Origin: Anaeramoeba flamelloides
Taxonomy: Eukaryota > Metamonada > Anaeramoebidae
Direction of reading: 5' to 3'
Length of the DNA stretch: 64,000 nucleotides
Assembly: GCA_027625915.1 (NCBI GenBank)
Contig: JANTQA010000042.1
Coordinates: forward strand, 1,190,001-1,254,000
Part shown: positions 57,531 through 64,000 of the stretch, in pieces
Layout: every line of letters begins with the position of its first letter
Position numbering within the stretch: the first letter of the stretch is position 1
Made by a program: the position numbers and the translations under genes
Notes under the pieces: model-generated
Told to the model about the DNA's origin: nothing
The model's database searches: none
What the model saw: the letters and a program-made list of their open reading frames with translations, nothing else

Positions 57531-60500
57531 TTAATCGGATTCAGAGTTCTGAAAGCATATATCATCTGAGCCAAGAGTTGGTTCATTTTTTGATTTTTTT
57601 AGATTACTTTCCTTATTATCTGAATCTTGATTAAAATTCTTTTCACATAAAGAATTTGTTTTCTTATCATTGCCGTTTTTTGATATAATTTTTTCTTTTT
57701 CTTCTTCTTTTTCAAATTCCTTTTTACTTGATTTTTCATTTGTTATTTGCTTTTTTTTCTTTTTTGTTTTTTCATTTAAATTTTTTACTTTTTAATTTTC
57801 ATTCCCACTTTCGCTTTCAATTTCATTTTCAATTTCTTTTACATTTTCATTTTCATTTTCATTTTCATTTTCATTCTCATTTTCATTTTCATTTTCATTT
57901 TCATTTTCATTTTTATTTTCATTTTCACTTTTATTTTTATTTTCATTTTCATTTTCATTTTCATTTTCACTTAATTCTTTTTTTTCAATTCCTTCTTCTT
58001 CTTGTTTTTTCCATGATTTAACTAAATGGCCAATAAATTTATTAACTTCTTGATAAAAAATGTTTCTGTAATTTGTTTCCAGATCGTTGTGACCAGCATT
58101 TTCGATCCATATACCATTGTATTTATTTGGTATCAACTCGAGTAATTTTTTCCCATGGTTTATATTTACCGTTGTATCTCCTGTACCATGGATGATTAAA
58201 ATGGGATATTTCACTTTTTTTGCCTTGGATTTACTCACAAAGCTATCAAAGGGTAAATTAAATGGGATCTTAACCCCAACACGGAAGCACGATAACAACG
58301 GCGATATTAATGTAATTCCACAAACTGGATATTTGATTGCTAATTCCATCATGACCGCTGTACCCAATGAATGACCAAATAAAATTATTTCGCTATGATC
58401 AATACCTTTATTTTTTTTGACCCATTTATATGCAGCTTCTGCTCCCCTGTAACAATTTTTTTCATTGTGCTTGCCTTGCGACTGCGGGTATCCTGGATAT
58501 TCAAATAATAGAACATTGCAATTTGTTTTTTTAGATAATCTCAAAGCAAATTGTTCAAGTTCTGAGATAGATTCACTATTTCCATGAGCAAAAATAATCG
58601 TCATTCTTTTTCTTTTATTAATTAAAATTTGATTTTTTTCTATTAAAAAATTATTAAAATATTTTTTTAAAATTTTATGTTGGTTAAATAAAAATTATCC
58701 AAGAAAGTCAAATAAGAGTTTGTCAATATTAGCTTAAATTAACATAGAATTATATTTGTTTTTAAAAATTAGAAAATTCCATCAAAAACAAAGAAAAAAT
58801 ATTTGTAACATATAAAATAAAACCAAGATTTATATATTTCAAATTTTTTTATTTACAGTTGTGAGAAAAAGGTTGAGAATTCACTTGATCAAAATTTCGT
58901 ATGAATTTTTTCCCAATATTCTGATAAAATGTAATGTGGGATTCTCGATTTTTGTGTTGAAATTTCAAATTTTTGAATTTTCCTTAATTTTAATCTGAAC
59001 ATATTATTTTTTCAAAAGGTTTATGAACAAATTAGAGGGGAATAAAAAGGGAATTGATAACAAAGTTATGAAATTGTTTTATTTTAGATTTATTCTTTTT
59101 GATATTTTCTCTCTTTCTGAAATATTATTTCAAAAAGCATAAATAAGAATAATATAAACTTTGTTTCATCCAAAGGGTCCAAATTTTTTTTTCAAATATC
59201 AATTTTTTTTTATAATTGACCTATGAAGAAGAAATAAGAAATAAGTAGAATAATATACATCAAAGAATAGTTGATACCCTTATGAAAACAAAAAGAATAA
59301 ACCCATTGATTTTCTTAAAAATAGAAAAAGAAAAATTCTTAGATACCCATTGAGAAATACAACAAGGCTCATTTTAATCTTCAATTGAAGATCAAATAAA
59401 ATTCCAATAGAAATAAATATGATTTCTCTACAATCATTTCCACCACTTCAATAACATTAAAATAGCAATATTTTCGCTTAGTGGCTATATATCTTTGAAT
59501 AAAAAAAAAATTACAAATGAATTGCATATCAATTAAAATTGAAAAAAGTAGAAAAAAGCAAAAAACGAGAAAAATACTTTCAATTTTGAAATTTCCAAAA
59601 TAAATTTTTTTTCATCAAATATCGATTCAAATCCCTTTAGAAACAGTAATTCACTTACCATGACTGTGATCATTTGATGGAAAATGGTTTATAGATAGCA
59701 ATTGATTTTAGGTTTTTTGTTTAATTTTAAAGAGTGATTCTGGAATTAAAATTTAAACTTTTTCTCAAAATTTAATTTATATTAGTTTCAATAATATAGT
59801 TTGAGAATTAATAATAATAACCAGATAATTGGCAATAGTTTAGACGTTATAAAAACAGAATTAAAAATAATTTAGATCATTAAATTTTTTATGAAAAATT
59901 AAAATTTTAATTTTAATGGTTGATACTTCTGTAATCTATAAAATAAAAAAAAGAGCAATTTTTTCTCAAATCATTAACAATACATGTTCAAGTGTTTGCG
60001 GATATTCTAATTTGATACCAATTATGAAGGGACCTCTGATAGAAATAAATTTTCAAGTTGAAAAAATATATTGAATTATTAGAGATTTTGGAATGAATCC
60101 AAATATAGATAAATCTAAAAAAACTACCAATCCAAAAAAAAAAAATTATATTTAGGAATATGGCTAGGCAAACAAACTCATTTAAAATTTAATCTTGAAA
60201 AAGTTAGAAATAATTTTAAAAAATTAATCAATATTTTGAAACAAAAGAAATTTACCAATGGATTGAAAATTCATTTTTTTAAAGCAGTTTTTATATAGTC
60301 GATTGTTATATGGGTTAGAAATATTTGATCTCACAAAAAAAGATTTCAATTTAATAGATGTGTGGATCAATAAAAATAATTAACAAAATTAATATTAATC
60401 AATACACACTCCCCCAGACTTATATATAAAACTGAAATAAAAAATAGACCCTCAACAAGAATAACTATATATAAAAGAAGATTTAAACTAATTCAAAAAC

Positions 60501-63500
60501 TAAAATTTTTATTTTTTCACGAAATAGTTAATAATCTTAAATTCAGAGAACAGAAATTAGAAAGTATTAACTGGTAATCAAACAACTTTAAAAGAATTAG
60601 GAATTGAACTTGATAAATACCGAATTAAACAACTAGAAAACAGCCCCAGTGGGAAATGTCGTTAGCATTTTTATAATTTTAAGAAATAAAAAGAAAAATT
60701 CAAAAAATTTCTTTTAATTTCTAAAATTAAAACAAAACACCTTTAACTTTTCCAGAATTTAAAAGAATAGAGAAAAATCTAAGATTTTGCACAATTCTTT
60801 TAAATTCTGGAAAAGTTCGGCACTCTACGGCACTTGGTAACACTCCTCAAATATATTTAAAAATAATCTCTATTCAAAATAATATTAATAAACAGTCGTG
60901 CCGTCAAGTGCCTAGGTTTTCCATAATTCAAAAGAATAGAATAAAATCTATGATTTTACTCAATCCTTTTAAATTCTGGAAAACCTAACGACAAAAGATA
61001 TTTAAAATGGAAGGGTTCAACGCAAATTTTAAAACTCGGAAATTTTACAAATTATTTAAATAGATACTCTTATGTTATGAACAAGGTGAAATCAAAATAC
61101 TGTAAATTATGCAAAAAGTCAAAAAAATTAGATATCATTGAAGATTTGGATCATTGTCTATGGAATTGTCCATCCTATGAAAATAATCGTAAAATCTGGA
61201 TATCTGAATTCCAAAAAATTAATATTTCTAATATATTAAAAAATAATAATATTTTTGATATTATTAGAATAAGGGATTCATCATATTTATTAACAATAGT
61301 GTGCAATAAATTTATTTTTGAGTCTTTAATAAAATTTCTAAATAAAAATTTAGGAATTTATGAGTAAGTAGAGTGCCGAACTTTTCCAGAATTCAAAAGA
61401 ATAGAGTTAAATCAAAGATTTTACTCATTTTTTTTAAATTCTGGAAAAGCTAACCGCAGTTTTTTTTAATTTGAAAAATAATCAGAAAATTAAATAAATT
61501 TTCGGTTAATTTGTCAAATTAAAAAAAAACTAACGGAAGTGCCTAGGTTTTCCAGAATTCAAAAGAATTGAGTAAAATCTTTGATTTAACTCTATTCTTT
61601 TGAATTATCAAAAACCTAACGGCAAATAAGAGAAATTAAAAACTCTTCCGTTAAATAAAAAATAATAAAAAAAAAAAGAGCAATTTTTTTTATATTCAGG
61701 ATTCATTTTTAAACTATTTGTATTCTTTTTGAACAATACTTGAAACAAAAAAATATACACAAGTAAAATTTTTATTTTTAAATTTAATATTTTTTCGGTT
61801 ATGAATTTTTTTTAAAGATCAAAGTCTTTGATCTATTCATTTAATCATCTTCTTAACCTCATCACAAAAAATTTGAACAATTTTTTTTTTTTTTTGCAAT
61901 AAACAAGTATTTTTGGTTAAAAAAAAATTATATATTATCAAGAGTTTGTAAAAGCAATAATTTATCTTGTTACAACCGTTACTGGAAAATCAATTTAAAT
62001 TACAAACCAAAAATTTTCTAGTTTTTGATAATTTCAAAGTTTAACATTTTTAATACAAACTATATTACGACTATTTATTGCAAAATAAATGGAACAAAAT
62101 TTTCATTCAGCTTTCCAAAAAAAGATTTTTTTAAATCATTGTAAAATTTCAATTTTTTAATTCTTAAAAGAAGCTTTTAGTATTAATTCCACTTTTAGAA
62201 TTGGGAATGTTGATGACTAATTATAATTCTTGATCTGTGATTTTTTTAGAAAACTGAATGAAAATTTTGATTATTTTATTTTACAATTAACAGTAGTTTA
62301 GATTTAGTAAAACACAAAAGTTACATAATTTGGCTTGTAAGAAATATGAATCAAAAATTTGATGAGATTTACTTTTTCATAAAGAAATTGAAATATTGCT
62401 GTCTTCTTTCTAACTTTGAGAATGAAGATCTTGAAATCCATTTGTTTTTTTTTGTTTTGAAAGTTTGGTGTGAGTGTAAGTCGTCTTGTCAAAAGAATGA
62501 TAAAATTTTGTTTTTAAAAATTATTTTTTTTTGACTACTTACTTTTTTCAAGGATAAGTTTCGTAGATCTTAATGCTTTTCAAATTTAGTGTTATGAATT
62601 TGGGTAAATTTCTGTAACGAGAATTTTATTGAATTTGCTGAGTAAATTTAACCTTCTAAAACAAATGGAATTTGATAACTAGAGATGATCTCAAAAAAAA
62701 AATAATTTATTAAAAAAAAGAAGAAAGGTAGTCAATAGTCAAGCACAAAAAGTCGACGAACAAAGAGCGAGAATACTCTAGCAATACAAAGGCACACAAC
62801 ACTTTACCCATTTTCAAATCACAAAACTGGGAACCAAACCCAAGAGATTCTATTTTATTTTGTTTTTAGAAAAAGTTGTCTTGTATACTGCGAGTATCAT
62901 GCTTTGAAAATGGGTTAGGTGTGGTGTGCCTTTCTAGTACTCTCAAATTTTTTAGAGTGTTTTTTATTCTCTAAGATTTGTGATGAGATGGTTGAAAAAT
63001 TAAATGTCTTTAAAAAAAATATCACCTTTTAGTGATCCAAGATCAGTTTTTTTCATTATAAAATCAAAAACTGTGAAAAGTGACTCTAAACAAACTTTTT
63101 CCTAGGAGCTGCTGTTTGGTTAATGTGTTTCGAAGAAAACCACAAAAACAAAAAAAAAACCAAAGATTATTCCTTACTTTCTGTTTCATCTTCAGACTCT
63201 TCTTCACTTTCCGATCGTGAACTTTCTTCAGTTTCTTTTTCAGAGCTTAAGGATAACAAATCCAAATTCTTTACCACTGTTTTTTTTAAGTTATTTTCCC
63301 CAAAGCTCATTGTTAAACTTTTTGTCATTTTCTTCTTTGTTGTTGATCCTTTTTTAATTTCTTCTTCTTCTTCTTCTTTTTTTTCTTTTTTTTTTTCTTT
63401 TTTTCTTTCCATCTGTTTTTGTTTTTCTTTTTGTTTTTGTTTTTGTTTTTGTCTAATTTTCCTGATTCTTTGACTTTCAATTTTCATTTCGTCAATTTCA

Positions 63501-63634
63501 GGATCATCGGGGGTAAGCCAAAGTAGTGGAATTTTTAATTTGTTTGAAGTTGTTGTCCAATGAAGGTATTCTTTTCTAAGTAAAGGTGCAGTTGTAGGTG
63601 GCTGGAAAATCAATTTGCTAAGAAACGGTCCCAT
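57531..63634 (-). CDS. ABHD17-like alpha/beta hydrolase (putative protein depalmitoylase)
   Basis: Exon 1 (63634 to 63275 or 63178) starts MGPFLSKLIFQPPTTAPLL, the ABHD17 N-terminal pattern, with Gly2 and Ser6 fitting N-myristoylation, then KIPLLWLTPDDPE and a long K/Q/E-rich insertion. Exon 2 (about 58610-57792) holds the hydrolase core. Counting from the Met at 58604: HGNSES oxyanion region (7-12), YPGYPQSQGK, nucleophile S79 in GHSLG, acid D143 in HGTGDTTV, histidine H172 in AGHNDLE. Joining GTAAAG at 63274 to AAAAG before 58610 keeps phase 0 (intron 4664 nt); the exact splice is inferred. The C-terminal tail is an (EN)n run from a TTTCAT microsatellite. A TAA at 57792 ends the ORF, yet the same frame stays open and coding-like to a TAA at 57531. 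Family members remove palmitate from membrane proteins. Confidence 0.72.
57836..57970. repeat. Hexanucleotide TTTCAT microsatellite, coding
   Basis: Imperfect (TTTCAT)n, which on the minus strand encodes the Glu-Asn run in the tail of the ABHD17-like protein. Interruptions stay in frame. Confidence 0.9.
59165..59683. mobile_element. MITE family M1, copy D
   Basis: The left is TTTCATCCAAAGGGTCC, then TTTTTATAATTGACCTATGA; the right is a decayed inverse (CATTTGATGGAAA). In the large intron of the ABHD17-like gene. Confidence 0.65.
60650..60993. repeat. Hairpin block inside LINE copy L3
   Basis: Two palindromes: CAGAATTTAAAAGAATAGAG / CAATTCTTTTAAATTCTGG near 60752-60812, and ATAATTCAAAAGAATAGAAT / CAATCCTTTTAAATTCTGG near 60920-60982. 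They are separated by GGCACTCTACGGCACTTGG and GTGCCGTCAAGTGCC repeats and preceded by a reverse/forward AAATTTCTTTTAATTTCT module. The coding match stops before it and resumes after it. Confidence 0.75.
61367..61640. repeat. Hairpin block in LINE 3' tail (L3)
   Basis: Starts directly at the LINE stop with AGAGTGCCGAACTTTTCCAG. It contains two central palindromes (near 61390-61450 and 61550-61615) and the TTAAATAAATTTTCGG module, ending CCTAACGGCAAATAAGAG. Confidence 0.7.
62070..62297. mobile_element. MITE family M2, copy 3
   Basis: CTATTTATTGCAAAATAAAT then CAAAATTTTCATTCAGCTTT on the left; AAACTGAATGAAAATTTTGA then TTTTACAATTAACAGTAG on the right. In the ABHD17-like intron. Confidence 0.75.
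62769..62944. repeat. Foldback element of about 175 bp
   Basis: The left arm GAGAATACTCTAG, then AAAGGCACACAACACTTTAC and CCATTTTCAAA, is repeated inverted at the right (TTTGAAAATGGGTTAGGTGT, then GTGCCTTTCTAGTACTCTC). One copy seen, in the ABHD17-like intron. Confidence 0.65.
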
Positions 63635-64000
63635 TTTAAGAATTAACAGTGCCGAGAAAAAATAATTTTTAAAAAATAAAACTTTATTCCAAAATAGTTT
63701 AGTTCAAACTTTTCCTCTTGTGATCATTTGAAATTTGTCACTGCTGCTTTTTATACAACACAAACATTTGAAATAAAGCAATGAAAATACTCAAAAGATT
63801 TAAAATATCTTGAAAAATGTTGGAAAAAACTGAGAAATAATATTGGTTGTCTGTTTGTTGAATACTGTTTTGAAAAAATTGAGAAACGAACAATTTTGTT
63901 GAAAAAAATATTTTTAGGGAAAGTGTCAATTATCCAACAAATTCTTTTTTCTTTCAACTAAATTTGAGAAAATGTTTTTCAATTTGTGTTTTGGAGCACT
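63635..64000. promoter_or_regulatory. 5' flank of the ABHD17-like gene
   Basis: 366 bp upstream of the minus-strand start codon. Two overlapping minus-strand ORFs (63738-63957) look like chance. No specific promoter motif seen. Confidence 0.3.

Larger units (their letters stand above)
59900..61665 (+). mobile_element. LINE relic, copy L3, with 3' end and tail
   Basis: Best preserved copy. After a degraded catalytic region (YSNLIPIMKG where YxDD is expected, then FGMNPNIDKSK) come YLGIWLGKQTHLKFNLEKV, FKAVxx, LYGLEIFDLTKKDFNLIDV and RPSTRITIYKRRFKLIQKL. A hairpin block (60650-60993) follows. Then comes an intact 96-codon stretch (61077-61364) with CKLCKKSKKLDIIEDLDHC then LWNC, a C-terminal zinc-knuckle pattern (CxxC...H...C), ending FLNKNLGIYE. 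A second hairpin block (61367-61640) and the tail CAAATAAGAGAAATTAAAAA with an A-rich end follow. It lies antisense in the ABHD17-like intron. The 5' endonuclease part is missing. Confidence 0.78.

Noticed and set aside
57728-58021. Plus-strand ORF of phenylalanine and histidine repeats
   Set aside because: It is the complement of the TTTCAT microsatellite that encodes the Glu-Asn tail of the minus-strand hydrolase.
1-64000. tRNA, rRNA, CRISPR arrays, bacterial operons or Shine-Dalgarno sites
   Set aside because: No cloverleaf with a TTCRA-type arm, no rRNA-like block and no regularly spaced direct repeats were seen. The DNA is eukaryotic with introns.
1-64000. LTR retroelements or capsid-bearing elements
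   Set aside because: No long terminal direct repeats, protease, integrase or capsid-like segments recognised; the RT relics here are of non-LTR type.

Overview
The window is very AT-rich eukaryotic DNA with GT-AG introns, long T and A runs, asparagine- and glutamate-rich low-complexity stretches inside proteins, and wide gene-poor spacers full of inverted repeats. The gene set (two RCC1-plus-BTB paralogues, a tandem-PH protein, a DUF4419 protein, importin alpha, TCTP, an eIF3g-type RRM protein, an ABHD17-like hydrolase, Tra1/TRRAP) suggests a free-living amoeboid protist. Anaeramoeba or a relative is my best guess; this is inference from protein architecture, not proof. TAA, TAG and TGA all act as stops.

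Layout. 1-2079: the C-terminal end of a Tra1/TRRAP pseudokinase on the plus strand, entering from outside the window. 4526-5538: a two-exon tandem-PH protein. 5539-10564: repeats. 10565-11995 (minus): a lysine-rich protein whose frame is broken several times. 17482-19635: a three-exon eIF3g-like RRM protein. 23366-31481 (minus): a complete five-exon importin alpha (530 residues); its 1.9 kb and 4.4 kb introns hold nested terminal-inverted-repeat elements. 33720-35510: a decayed LINE. 37536-41519 and 50824-53919: two RCC1/BTB paralogues of 570 and 560 residues. 47012-48130: a DUF4419 protein. 49713-50279 (minus): TCTP. 57531-63634 (minus): an ABHD17-like serine hydrolase split by a 4.7 kb intron that contains a LINE and several MITEs. 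Unassigned coding-like exons lie at 43827-44233 and 49131-49334 (minus).

Repeats dominate the rest. At least four copies of one LINE lineage (RT motifs, then a C-terminal Cys/His knuckle) share an unusual trait: a block of tandem palindromic hairpins of about 350 bp sits at the same place inside the coding region in three copies, and related hairpins form the 3' tail in two. Solo hairpin blocks are scattered elsewhere. At least six families of short elements with terminal inverted repeats (MITE-like, 0.2-1.7 kb) fill spacers and introns, some nested in each other.

The host genes do not form a pathway. They are general housekeeping and signalling genes: transcription co-activator, translation, nuclear import, membrane and ubiquitin adaptors. 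Every exon boundary was read by eye from reading frame, GT-AG sites and family similarity, with no RNA evidence.
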